A stretch of DNA of 64,000 bases. Source: Tritrichomonas musculus (lineage: Eukaryota > Parabasalia > Tritrichomonadida > Tritrichomonadidae). The translations under genes and the position numbers were made by a program. The DNA lies in the NCBI GenBank assembly GCA_039105265.1, contig JAPFFF010000100.1, forward strand, positions 1 through 64,000. Direction: 5' to 3'. Shown piece by piece: positions 49,608-62,900 of this stretch (position 1 is its first letter; each line of letters starts with the position of its first letter). The notes under the pieces are model-generated. The model was not told the origin of the DNA and did not search any database. It saw nothing but the letters and a program-made list of their open reading frames with translations.

Positions 49608-50467
49608 AAAGGTCGTACAACTGAATTTTTACAGTAAAACTCAATGATTGATTTGTTTAAACTAATTATATTATATTATTATAATAATAATTAGTTTTAT
49701 AAATATTTGCATCGTACATAATTAAAATTAAAATAAAAACTAAAAGGATATAAGTATATATTAAATTTTCTTCAGAAAATAAATTTGAGTATTTTATCTC
49801 AATTTATTTTAATTATTTTTGATAAGAATTTTATAACTCTTTATAAAAATTTAGAATATCGATAACTTTTTATATAATTTATTCTAATCATTAATTCTTT
49901 TGATATCTTTTTATATGCTTTTAAAACATTAAGTGTTATATAAAAATAGTTATTATTAATGAAAAAAAAATTCATTTTTTATCCAAAAAATCTAGAAAAA
50001 TTGAATTTGTTGAATTATTAAATGATGATTTTAAAAAAATTGGACGTTACAGGAGCCCAATGAAGAATACAATTTTATTTATATGCATTTACTTTCTAAT
50101 ATATTTGAATTTCATCCCAAATCAAATGTCAGTTTTTTCTAAAAATGCAGATTTAGTTGATTGGTTTCATAAATATAAAAAGTCTAATATTTCAATTACT
50201 GAAGGATTTCGTCAAAAAGCAAAATATTATTTGTATAACACATAGTATACCCATTCAAATGACATCTATATTTTTTAAATGATACAAAAATTTAAGAAAT
50301 CGATATATATTGAATTTTAATTAAAGTCTTTATTTCAACCATTACATTTTATAATATATGATATAAAATATATAAATTATATAATATAATCATTAATTAA
50401 ATTATTCATTAAGATAAATATAAATTTATTTAATTTTATTTTATATTCAATTTAGTTGTACGACCTT
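49608..50467. mobile_element. 860-bp MULE-like element in a host gene, 9-bp target duplication
   Basis: TAATGAAAT at 49599-49607 is repeated at 50468-50476. The ends are AAGGTCGTACAACT(G/A)AATT and its complement, about 20-bp TIRs. The 9-bp duplication is the Mutator-like signature. The interior is AT-rich with one short open frame (49985-50245) and no transposase. It could be mobilised in trans by the MULE transposases at 38391-40256 or 57866-59830. Its ends differ from those of the 1721-bp element at 14756, so at least two MULE-type families are present. Confidence 0.85.
49985..50245 (+). CDS. Open frame carried inside the MULE-like element
   Basis: About 87 codons (SRKIEFVELLNDDFKKIGRY, then NADLVDWFHKYKKSNISITE, GFRQKAKYYLYNT), with the only internal ATG at 50060. 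The front and back are protein-like and charged; the middle is hydrophobic (LFICIYFLIYLNF). It may be a captured host gene piece, as MULEs often carry, or a chance frame. No family is recognised. Confidence 0.25.
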   Translation, partial: KKSRKIEFVELLNDDFKKIGRYRSPMKNTILFICIYFLIYLNFIPNQMSVFSKNADLVDWFHKYKKSNISITEGFRQKAKYYLYNT

Positions 50468-51149
50468 TAATGAAATTTTTCCATTAACTGTAGAACTTTT
50501 TGAATTTGGTTTCGAATATATACAATTTCCAGAGAATTTCAAAAATTTACATGTTTTTCTAGAAAAAATTTTCTTTTTTTTAAATAACAATTCTTTTTGG
50601 TCTAATATTTCAATTGTCAGATCTTTAATTTCAATTATTAATTCATCAAATAATGATTACTTCATTTTTTTTTTCAATGAAAATGTTTACAATATATTAA
50701 AGGATTACCAAGATTCTGATGTTGAGTTTTCTAATTTAATTATTCTTTTGGTAGATCGTTTTGACCAATTAATTAATAACAAAATATAAATTTTTTTATG
50801 AATGGAAATTTAAGGGATTAACTACTTAAACCGAATTGCTTTATAGTATAATATATATATGTTTATCAAACAAGATTGAAAGCAAGTCTAGCTAATTATT
50901 TCAATTAAAATTAAAAACTCAAATCTTACAAAAATACCGCAATTTTGTACAAATAAATTGTTTTTTATCATTTTTGACTCCATTATTGTAATTAAAATAG
51001 TTCAACATTTCATTACCCAATCTGATAATTAAATCTACAGATTTCAATATCAGATCAAAACTTGTTTTAATGTTGACTTTACAAATTAATAATATTAAAT
51101 TTCCAATATCAAGATAAATCTATTTTTTTTTTTTTTTTTTTAGCTTTTG

Positions 51150-51545
51150 AAAAATTTTCTATGTAAATTCAATTTTTGATCGCTAATTAATTACTCTCAA
51201 TCTTGTTTTTTATTAAATATATAAAGCAATATGTTGTATGCAATTAATACTCTAAGTCTTCATTTATAAATCATGAAAAGAGATTTCAAAAAAAGTCAAA
51301 CCGAAAAGCATATCTTAGAAATAAAAAAAAGCCAGTTTATGGAATAAAAGATTAACAATGTATGTATATTTGTTTATATTATAAGATGGCTTTTAGATTT
51401 AATGAGAAAACTCTTCTAAAGAAGATTTTTTAAATCTCTAACGTTTTCTTTGAAAAATCGAAATTGATTCAACAAGCATGAATTATGTATTGTCATACAT
51501 ACAGATGATTATAATATTTTATATCTTTTCCTTTTAAATTATTGT
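51150..51545 (+). repeat. Dispersed copy of the 400-bp repeat
   Basis: Near-identical to the unit at 37631-38250 but starting at a different phase (TTTTCTATGTAAATTCAATT), and running through AAAAGCATATCTTAGAAAT to CAGATGATTATAATATTTTA. A poly-T run lies at about 51124-51141, just before it. Confidence 0.8.
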
Positions 51546-53692
51546 TTTTAAAGATGAGGGACAACTAATTGAATAGAAAGGTCGAGACTATCAAATTTTT
51601 AATAAATATTGTTATAAATAATATATTTTATTTAATGACAGATACTAAATTTAAACTAATGATTATGATATATTTAATGCGCCAGAAAACAAGATATTAC
51701 TATAAAAAATAGATGACTTTTGAATTCAAATGCTGATCGTAATATGCAAATTTTTAACCTTGGAAAGTTTTGTTAAAACTTTTCTATAAAAAGCATTTTA
51801 TTAATCATTTATATCATAAAAAATATCATATATTTGCTTTTTGGTTGGTATAAATTGGATTTTTTTGTCTAATAAAGTTGGACTTATCTATTATAAATAA
51901 AATTAGATATGTAATTTTTTGATGATTTGATGAAATGAAGCCTCAAAACATCAAATATCCTAATGAATATTGATAATCATCATTAGAAATTTATGTTTCT
52001 AAAAAAGTAAGTTAAATAAGAAAAACATATTTCTGTTACGAAAAATGTAGTACACCAATTTCAATGATATTTATCCATCAGAAAATGCATATATAATAAC
52101 GATGATTTTATCAATATTTCAAAAAATTATTATGAAATTGGAGAGAAAAGACGGATTTGAAATTGAGAGGAAATCAAGTAAAGTTTTCAATTCTGATTTT
52201 AAAAACATAAATTTCTCATTTAAAACAATATTTATAATAAATTTAATAGATCAAAACTTTTATTATACTTGTGCTTAATAAAAATTCAAACAATAAATAT
52301 AAAATATTCAAAATCAATCGTTTTCCGAAATCAAAATTTTGAAAAAAATTATAAACGGTTTAGTTTCTACCGTTCTAATTGAATGGTCAATTTAAACTTG
52401 TTGTTTTCTTTTTTATGCGTTATGCATTTAATATATCTAAAATTTTATTTTATTTACAAATAAAAAATAGAAACAATATATAAATATTGCTTTTATATTT
52501 TGAATAAAGACAATCAAAGAAAGTGGGATATTCTTAATTTCAAGTAATTCAAGATGAATCAAATGATAATTTAAAAAATTCCACTATTATAATAAGAATA
52601 AAACAGCCAAAATTTAATATTTATACAAAATTGGTAAGATATAATCAGTTTTTTGAAAAAATTGCTGATGCTATTAAATAAAATATTGTAACAAATTCAA
52701 CACACCAAATCATTTGAAAACGATATATTAGATATATATACATTTAATAAATCTATTTATTACCACATTCTAACAAGCTTATTTATAAATTTGTTTTTAA
52801 CATTATATGATTAAATGTTTTTTAAATTTATATTAATAATTAAATGTTCAGGAATATATGAAAAATATTAATAATCAATCAAGAAAAATATGCAAAATTA
52901 AAAACCCTAAAATTGATAAGAAAAAATTGAGAGAATAAACTATTTGAATATGCATTCAAATTGGATTAATATGGAATAAATCATTTTTATCTCAATAATA
53001 TAAATAAATATCAAATAAATTTTAGATATAATAATTATTATATTAAATTATATATATAATTATATAAGATTCATCTTTTTTCAAAAGTTTTCTATGCGCA
53101 TAGAAAAAGCGAATTCAATTTTTGATCGCTTTTTAATTACTCTAAATTTAGTGTTTCATTATATATATAAAGCAATATGTTTCTATTTAAATATTATATT
53201 TCTACATAAATGAATTTATTCAAATTAATTTTATTTATATCAATATTTAATTTGCTTTCAAAAAAAAGTGAAAATTTAAAACTCAAAATAAAAATTATTC
53301 AAAAAGTGAAAAAAAAATATATTAATAATATAATGATATCTTCATATCTTAATAATAAATGTTGAAATCATTTTATTTCCTTAAGTTAGCATTTAGTATG
53401 TTTGAGAAGATTTTTTTATTATATATATATATATATAAAACAGCGATATTGAGGTGAATATCTTTAAATTAATATATTCTTGATTTAAAGAAATATCAAT
53501 TAGTCTATTTGTAATGGAAAATATACCTATTTTTCTGTCAGGTTACTAAATAAAGTTTGAAGGGATATCAAGTTATAAAATCTCAAAGATATGCAATTTA
53601 ACTAAAAGGATATCCAAAAAATAAAAACCTTGTAATGCAAAATATATCGCATCGAAGGTATGTTTTATGATATCGAGTTTGAGAACCTCGAA
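51546..53692. other. AT-rich region, no gene; weak repeat similarity
   Basis: No sustained frame. 53080-53180 is a diverged cousin of part of the 400-bp repeat (AATTCAATTTTTGATCGCT, ATATAAAGCAATATGTT). Otherwise nothing is recognised. Confidence 0.4.
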
Positions 53693-55240
<1,548 letters not shown>

Positions 55241-57816
55241 TAAAAGTGTATGAGATGAGTATTTTATTTAACTCTGTTCACTTGTGAGAAACGTTTGAAT
55301 AAGAATAACTGAGATTAAGCTTTAATTTTTACTGATTTTACTTAATTTCGAAATCGTTTATAATTATCTTACAAAAGTGTTTGAGATTTGTGTTTTATTT
55401 AACTCTGTTCATTTGTGAGAAATGTTAGAATAAGAATAACTGAGATTAAGCTTTAATTTTTACTGATTTTACTTAATTTCGAAATCGTTTATAATTATCT
55501 TACAAAAGTGTTTGAGATTTGTGTTTTATTTAACTCTGTTCATTTGTGAGAAACGTTTGAATAAGAATAACTGAGATTAAGCTTTAATTTTTACTGATTT
55601 TACTTAATTTCGAAATCGTTTATAATTATCTTACAAAAGTGTTTGAGATTTGTGTTTTATTTAACTCTGTTCATTTGTGAGAAACGTTTGAATAAGAATA
55701 ACTGAGATTAAGCTTTAATTTTTATTGATTTTACTTAATTTCGAAATCTTTTTCAATTATCTTACAAAAGTGTTTGAGATTTGTGTTTTATTTAACTCTG
55801 TTCATTTGTGAGAAACGTTTGAATAAGAATAATTGAGATTAAGCTTTAATTTTTACTGATTTTACTTAATTTCGAAATCGTTTTTAATTATCTTACAAAA
55901 GTGTTTGAGATTTGTGTTTTATTTAACTCTGTTCATTTGTGAGAAACGTTTGAATAAGAATAATTGATATTGCGCTTTAATTTTTACTGATTTTACTTAA
56001 TTTCGAAATCGTTTATAATTATCTTACAAAAGTGTTTGAGATTTGTGTTTTATTTAACTCTGTTCATTTGTGAGAAACGTTTGAATAAGAATAATTGAGA
56101 TTAAGCTTTAATTTTTACTGATTTTACTTAATTTCGAAATCGTTTTTAATTATCTTACAAAAGTGTTTGAGATTTGTGTTTTATTTAACTCTGTTCACTT
56201 GTGAGAAACGTTTGAATAAGAATAATTGAGATTAAGCTTTAATTTTTACTGATTTTAATTAATTTCGAAATCGTTTATAATTATCTTACAAAAGTGTTTG
56301 AGATTTGTGTTTTATTTAACTCTGTTCACTTGTGAGAAACGTTTGAATAAGAATAACTGAGATTAAGCTTTAATTTTTACTGATTTTACTTAATTTCGAA
56401 ATCGTTTATAATTATCTTACAAAAGTGTTTGAGATTTGTGTTTTATTTAACTCTGTTCATTTGTGAGAAACGTTTGAATAAGAATAATTGAGATTAAGCT
56501 TTAATTTTTACTGATTTTACTTAATTTCGAAATCGTTTTTAATTATCTTACAAAAGTGTTTGAGATTTGTGTTTTATTTAACTCTGTTCACTTGTGAGAA
56601 ACGTTTGAATAAGAATAATTGAGATTAAGCTTTAATTTTTACTGATTTTAATTAATTTCGAAATCGTTTATAATTATCTTACAAAAGTGTTTGAGATTTG
56701 TGTTTTATTTAACTCTGTTCACTTGTGAGAAACGTTTGAATAAGAATAACTGAGATTAAGCTTTAATTTTTACTGATTTTACTTAATTTCGAAATCGTTT
56801 ATAATTATCTTACAAAAGTGTTTGAGATTTGTGTTTTATTTAACTCTGTTCATTTGTGAGAAACGTTTGAATAAGAATAATTGATATTGCGCTTTAATTT
56901 TTACTGATTTTACTTAATTTCGAAATCGTTTATAATTATCTTACAAAAGTGTTTGAGATTTGTGTTTTATTTAACTCTGTTCATTTGTGAGAAACGTTTG
57001 AATAAGAATAATTGAGATTAAGCTTTAATTTTTACTGATTTTACTTAATTTCGAAATCGTTTATAATTATCTTACAAAAGTGTTTGAGATTTGTGTTTTA
57101 TTTAACTCTGTTCACTTGTGAGAAACGTTTGAATAAGAATAACTGAGATTAAGCTTTAATTTTTACTGATTTTAATTAATTTCGAAATCGTTTATAATTA
57201 TCTTACAAAAGTGTTTGAGATTTGTGTTTTATTTAACTCTGTTCACTTGTGAGAAACGTTTGAATAAGAATAACTGAGATTAAGCTTTAATTTTTACTGA
57301 TTTTACTTAATTTCGAAATCGTTTATAATTATCTTACAAAAGTGTTTGAGATTTGTGTTTTATTTAACTCTGTTCATTTGTGAGAAACGTTTGAATAAGA
57401 ATAACTGAGATTAAGCTTTAATTTTTACTGATTTTACTTAATTTCGAAATCGTTTATAATTATCTTACAAAAGTGTTTGAGATTTGTGTTTTATTTAACT
57501 CTGTTCACTTGTGAGAAACGTTTGAATAAGAATAACTGAGATTAAGCTTTAATTTTTACTGATTTTAATTAATTTCGAAATCGTTTATAATTATCTTACA
57601 AAAGTGTTTGAGATTTGTGTTTTATTTAACTCTGTTCATTTGTGAGAAACGTTTCGAATAAGAATAACTGAGATTAAGCTTTAATTTTTACTGATTTTAC
57701 TTAATTTCGAAATCGTTTATAATTATCTTACAAAAGTGTTTGAGATTTGTGTTTTATGTAACTCTGTTCATTTGTGAGAAATGTTAGAATAAGTATAATT
57801 GATATTGCGCTTTAAT
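55241..57816 (+). repeat. 131-bp satellite, left array (~20 units) with 917-bp higher-order repeat
   Basis: The monomer is 131 bases (GAGATTTGTGTTTTATTTAA ... CTTACAAAAGTGTTT). The variant TTGATATTGCG occurs at 55964, 56881 and 57799, i.e. 917 and 918 bases apart, seven monomers. The variant TTTTAATTAATTT recurs with the same 917-base offset (about 56248 to 57165 and 56641 to 57558). This is a higher-order repeat of seven monomers. The array ends inside a unit at 57816, beside the transposase gene. Confidence 0.95.
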
Positions 57817-57865
57817 ATTGAATATTCTAATTGTTATTAACGCGAAATGATATTCTTTATGCGAT

Positions 57866-59830
57866 TTACGAATATTTGGTTTTATTGTTATTAAACCACG
57901 ATCGAATTTGCATCATTTCAATATTAGGTTCTATTTCTTTAATCAAATCATATGTTGTCCTCAAAATGTCAGACCTTTCTCGAGATCTTGGGACTGCTTT
58001 GTTGAAAGAGACTGTGTTCTGAGCAAGTATTCTCTGAGCTTTATCTGGTAATGACCTAATATTTGCTTTCTGTCTTGATTTTGCTTTTTTGATCGAAATC
58101 AGCTCATCATCTTCTTCTTCTTCATCATCTTTAGATTTTGTTTCAAATCTTTTTGTCTCATCAAGATCATCATCATGTACAATATCAGTATGGTTTTCAT
58201 TTGGATTAGAATCTTCCTCTTCTTGATCTTCTTTGATAACTTCCGAAATTCCATTTGAACTTTCATTGGAAAGCAATATATCATCGGAACTTTCTTCTGA
58301 AATATCCAATGAATTGTCTGAAGTTTCTCCCGAAATATTTAACAAATCGTTTGAATCATCTGAATCACCATCTTTGGAATTACTTGAATCCAATGAATTT
58401 TCTGAAATTTCCGAACTATCTTCGAAATAATAATCATAGACTATCTTATTTTGTTTTTCTGGATGCAACTTTTTTAATTTAGCAATAAATTTTCCAAAGT
58501 TTTTATTAAAATCATCTTCGTTAATTCGTTCGTTTACCAATTGCGTTTTTTTTCGCATCCAGTATCTTTCGTAATAGTGATTTTCTAGTTCTGCCAATTT
58601 AGTTTGAAAATCTTCTAAGCTTGGTCGTTCGCCTATTGCTTTCCTCAATATGTTGTTGTGGGACTCCACAACATTATTGGTGATTATTTCATTCGATTTC
58701 TTCGAAACATTCCAATCTTTGAACTTATATCGTTTTATATAATTCTTCCTAAAGTAACTGGCGAACACTTTTGATTCATCGTATTTAGATAGTTCTTTAA
58801 GTGCGTCATGCAATCTTGTTTCAGATATGAATGGAAGCATTTTTGAAATTTTGAAGAGATCAATAACAATTTGCGATTTCTTGTATTTCTGAAAATGACG
58901 AGTCATTGCCTGACAAAAATGGAAATAACACAATTGGATTGTATCTCCATGTTGTAGGAAACATTTTTTAACGGCATTAAGTTCGGCAAGTTCAAAATCA
59001 GTAATATAGCTCGTGCTTCCTCTGAAGGTGGTTTTAGTGGTAAGCTTAAACATGTTAAACGCTGTTTCATATATTTCTTGTGTTTTACTCGGAAGCAAGA
59101 AATACGCAATTGGTACATTCATAAGGAAAGCTCTTGCCATAATAACAAGAACTTGCTCAAATCCTGGTGGTCTTATATTAAAAGTACCATCTATAAAGAC
59201 ATGTGTCACAGAAGAGATCAGTGTTTGCTGAAAATCTGAACAGTAGCAAATGATTTGTAACGCTTTATCTGGGGTTTGCGTATCTGGTACTTTTAATTTG
59301 AATAATTCGAAACTTGTTCCTCTGGTAGTTTGAAGTATACTATTATATCCATCGTCTAATTTGTATTTTTTAGCAAGTTCTGAGTAATAACTTTGAACTA
59401 AATACTCACTGAAGCATTGTTTTTCAGCTCCTTCTGGGGTTTCAGCTCGTATTTCTTCATACAGTTGGTTGATTAATTGAATTCTTGTAGGCCTTGGTTT
59501 TGATAAAAACAGTTTCTCAACCTTTTCTTTTATTCGCGCTTCTGAATATATCTTTGAAACTGTTTTTATTTGATTATTACATGTATGATTTGAACACAAA
59601 ATTGTAACTTGAATTTCATTTAGATCTTCTTCTGAGAGGGATACAGGAATTCCAATGCATGCGTTGCATCTTGTTTTTTTATGCCTATTTATTCCAAATT
59701 GGCATTTATATTTATAAAGGTTTCTGCTTTTTAGATAATAATCAAATACGTAAATGTGGTCTTCAAAAGCAATTCGCTGAGGATAATGAACATGCCGATG
59801 AAATCGATTTTTATTGCTAGTTTGATCCAT
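57866..59830 (-). CDS. MULE (Mutator-like) transposase with homeodomain-like C-terminus, second copy
   Basis: A 654-residue intact protein related to that of 38391-40256 (roughly 55-60% similar by eye). Zinc-type residues C43, C55, C58 and H82-x-C84 lie at the front. FIDGTFNI (D214), YITDFELAEL (D278), CYFHF (C301) and NNVVESHNN (E389) form the DDE core. A long acidic serine-rich linker (about 465-590) precedes a homeodomain-like end (MMQIRSWFNNNKTKY). The gene is embedded in the 131-bp satellite, which continues on both sides in the same orientation. The different linker and sequence show that it is a separate lineage, not a recent duplicate. It is probably functional. Confidence 0.85.
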   Translation of the reverse strand: MDQTSNKNRFHRHVHYPQRIAFEDHIYVFDYYLKSRNLYKYKCQFGINRHKKTRCNACIGIPVSLSEEDLNEIQVTILCSNHTCNNQIKTVSKIYSEARIKEKVEKLFLSKPRPTRIQLINQLYEEIRAETPEGAEKQCFSEYLVQSYYSELAKKYKLDDGYNSILQTTRGTSFELFKLKVPDTQTPDKALQIICYCSDFQQTLISSVTHVFIDGTFNIRPPGFEQVLVIMARAFLMNVPIAYFLLPSKTQEIYETAFNMFKLTTKTTFRGSTSYITDFELAELNAVKKCFLQHGDTIQLCYFHFCQAMTRHFQKYKKSQIVIDLFKISKMLPFISETRLHDALKELSKYDESKVFASYFRKNYIKRYKFKDWNVSKKSNEIITNNVVESHNNILRKAIGERPSLEDFQTKLAELENHYYERYWMRKKTQLVNERINEDDFNKNFGKFIAKLKKLHPEKQNKIVYDYYFEDSSEISENSLDSSNSKDGDSDDSNDLLNISGETSDNSLDISEESSDDILLSNESSNGISEVIKEDQEEEDSNPNENHTDIVHDDDLDETKRFETKSKDDEEEEDDELISIKKAKSRQKANIRSLPDKAQRILAQNTVSFNKAVPRSRERSDILRTTYDLIKEIEPNIEMMQIRSWFNNNKTKYS

Positions 59831-59960
59831 ATTTTTATTAAAATATAAAGGAAAACTGATTGCTTATTATGGTCAAATTTAGGTCAAATTCAAAGTGTAA
59901 AAAGTTTTGTTAATTATTAAATTTTGAATTGAAATTTGTTCAGTACAGTAATGATAATTT

Positions 59961-62900
59961 TGTATTTCTTATTTATATGAAACATTTGAATAAGAATAAT
60001 TGATATTGCGCTTTAATCTTTACTTATTTTACTTAATTTCGAAATCGTTTATAATTATCTTACAAAAGTGTTTGAGATTTATGTTTTATTTAACTCTGTT
60101 CACTTGTGAGAAACGTTTGAATAAGAATAATTGATATTGCGATTTAATCTTTATTGATTTTACTTAATTTCGAAATCGTTTTTAATTATCTTACAAAAGT
60201 GTTTGAGATTTGTGTTTTATTTAACTCTGTTCATTTGTGAGAAATGTTAGATTAAGAATAACTGAGATTAAGCTTTAATTTTTACTGATTTTACTTAATT
60301 TCGAAATCGTTTTTAATTATCTTACAAAAGTGTTTGAGATTTGTGTTTTATTTAACTCTGTTCACTTGTGAGAAACGTTTGAATAAGAATAATTGATATT
60401 GCGATTTAATCTTTATTGATTTTACTTAATTTCGAAATCGTTTTTAATTATCTTACAAAAGTGTTTGAGATTTGTGTTTTATTTAACTCTGTTCATTTGT
60501 GAGAAATGTTAGATTAAGAATAACTGAGATTAAGCTTTAATTTTTACTGATTTTACTTAATTTCGAAATCGTTTTTAATTATCTTACAAAAGTGTTTGAG
60601 ATTTGTGTTTTATTTAACTCTGCTCATTTGTGAGAAATGTTAGATTAAGAATAACTGAGATTAAGCTTTAATTTTTACTGATTTTACTTAATTTCGAAAT
60701 CGTTTATAATTATCTTACAAAAGTGTTTGAGATTTGTGTTTTATTTAACTCTGTTCATTTGTGAGAAATGTTAGATTAAGAATAACTGAGATTAAGCTTT
60801 AATTTTTACTGATTTTACTTAATTTCGAAATCGTTTATAATTATCTTACAAAAGTGTTTGAGATTTGTGTTTTATTTAACTCTGTTCATTTGTGAGAAAT
60901 GTTAGATTAAGAATAACTGAGATTAAGCTTTAATTTTTACTGATTTTACTTAATTTCGAAATCGTTTATAATTATCTTACAAAAGTGTTTGAGATTTGTG
61001 TTTTATTTAACTCTGTTCACTTGTGAGAAACGTTTGAATAAGAATAATTGAGATTAAGCTTTAATTTTTACTGATTTTAATTAATTTCGAAATCGTTTAT
61101 AATTATCTTACAAAAGTGTTTGAGATTTGTGTTTTATTTAACTCTGTTCATTTGTGAGAAACGTTTGAATAAGAATAATTGAGATTAAGCTTTAATTTTT
61201 ACTGATTTTACTTAATTTCGAAATCGTTTATAATTATCTTACAAAAGTGTTTGAGATTTGTGTTTTATTTAACTCTGTTCATTTGTGAGAAACGTTTGAA
61301 TAAGAATAACTGAGATTAAGCTTTAATTTTTATTGATTTTACTTAATTTCGAAATCTTTTTCAATTATCTTACAAAAGTGTTTGAGATTTGTGTTTTATT
61401 TAACTCTGTTCATTTGTGAGAAACGTTTGAATAAGAATAACTGAGATTAAGCTTTAATTTTTACTGATTTTACTTAATTTCGAAATCGTTTTTAATTATC
61501 TTACAAAAGTGTTTGAGATTTGTGTTTTATTTAACTCTGTTCACTTGTGAGAAACGTTTGAATAAGAATAATTGATATTGCGATTTAATCTTTATTGATT
61601 TTACTTAATTTCGAAATCGTTTTTAATTATCTTACAAAAGTGTTTGAGATTTATGTTTTATTTAACTCTGTTCACTTGTGAGAAACGTTTGAATAAGAAT
61701 AATTGAGATTAAGCTTTAATTTTTACTGATTTTAATTAATTTCGAAATCGTTTTTAATTATCTTACAAAAGTGTTTGAGATTTGTGTTTTATTTAACTCT
61801 GTTCACTTGTGAGAAACGTTTGAATAAGAATAATTGAGATTAAGCTTTAATTTTTACTGATTTTACTTAATTTCGAAATCGTTTTTAATTATCTTACAAA
61901 AGTGTTTGAGATTTGTGTTTTATTTAACTCTGTTCACTTGTGAGAAACGTTTGAATAAGAATAATTGATATTGCGATTTAATCTTTATTGATTTTAATTA
62001 ATTTCGAAATCGTTTATAATTATCTTACAAAAGTGTTTGAGATTTGTGTTTTATTTAACTCTGTTCATTTGTGAGAAACGTTTGAATAAGAATAATTGAG
62101 ATTAAGCTTTAATTTTTACTGATTTTACTTAATTTCGAAATCGTTTATAATTATCTTACAAAAGTGTTTGAGATTTGTGTTTTATTTAACTCTGTTCATT
62201 TGTGAGAAACGTTTGAATAAGAATAACTGAGATTAAGCTTTAATTTTTATTGATTTTACTTAATTTCGAAATCTTTTTCAATTATCTTACAAAAGTGTTT
62301 GAGATTTGTGTTTTATTTAACTCTGTTCATTTGTGAGAAACGTTTGAATAAGAATAACTGAGATTAAGCTTTAATTTTTACTGATTTTACTTAATTTCGA
62401 AATCGTTTATAATTATCTTACAAAAGTGTTTGAGATTTGTGTTTTATTTAACTCTGTTCACTTGTGAGAAACGTTTGAATAAGAATAATTGATATTGCGA
62501 TTTAATCTTTATTGATTTTACTTAATTTCGAAATCGTTTTTAATTATCTTACAAAAGTGTTTGAGATTTGTGTTTTATTTAACTCTGTTCACTTGTGAGA
62601 AACGTTTGAATAAGAATAACTGAGATTAAGCTTTAATTTTTATTGATTTTACTTAATTTCGAAATCTTTTTCAATTATCTTACAAAAGTGTTTGAGATTT
62701 GTGTTTTATTTAACTCTGTTCACTTGTGAGAAACGTTTGAATAAGAATAACTGAGATTAAGCTTTAATTTTTACTGATTTTACTTAATTTCGAAATCGTT
62801 TTTAATTATCTTACAAAAGTGTTTGAGATGTGTATTTTATTTAACTCTGTTCACTTGTGAGAAACGTTTGAATAAGAATAACTGAGATTAAGCTTTAATT

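Larger units (their letters stand above)
48709..50790 (+). pseudogene. Host helical-repeat (ARM/HEAT-like) protein, split by a transposon
   Basis: 48709-49607 encodes about 300 residues of leucine/isoleucine/asparagine/phenylalanine-rich helices: FTCWEKNLQIISQFIKKQKN, HLATLNLIIKKYSNHILSNA, LPFFWSNNFFPIILNQVNKL. After an 860-bp insertion, 50477-50790 continues in the same style (PLTVELFEFGFEYIQFPENF, SNISIVRSLISIINSSNND) to a stop codon. Reading FYNEI to FPLTVE across the insertion, with one copy of the 9-bp duplication, keeps the frame and gives about 405 residues. This matches the large trichomonad families of armadillo-type proteins. The insertion replaces the natural end with 12 foreign codons. 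The rest of the frame is undamaged, so the event looks recent. Confidence 0.7.

Noticed and set aside
55241-57816. 131-bp repeats as terminal inverted repeats of the transposase element
   Set aside because: Both arrays run in the same orientation, so they are not inverted with respect to each other.
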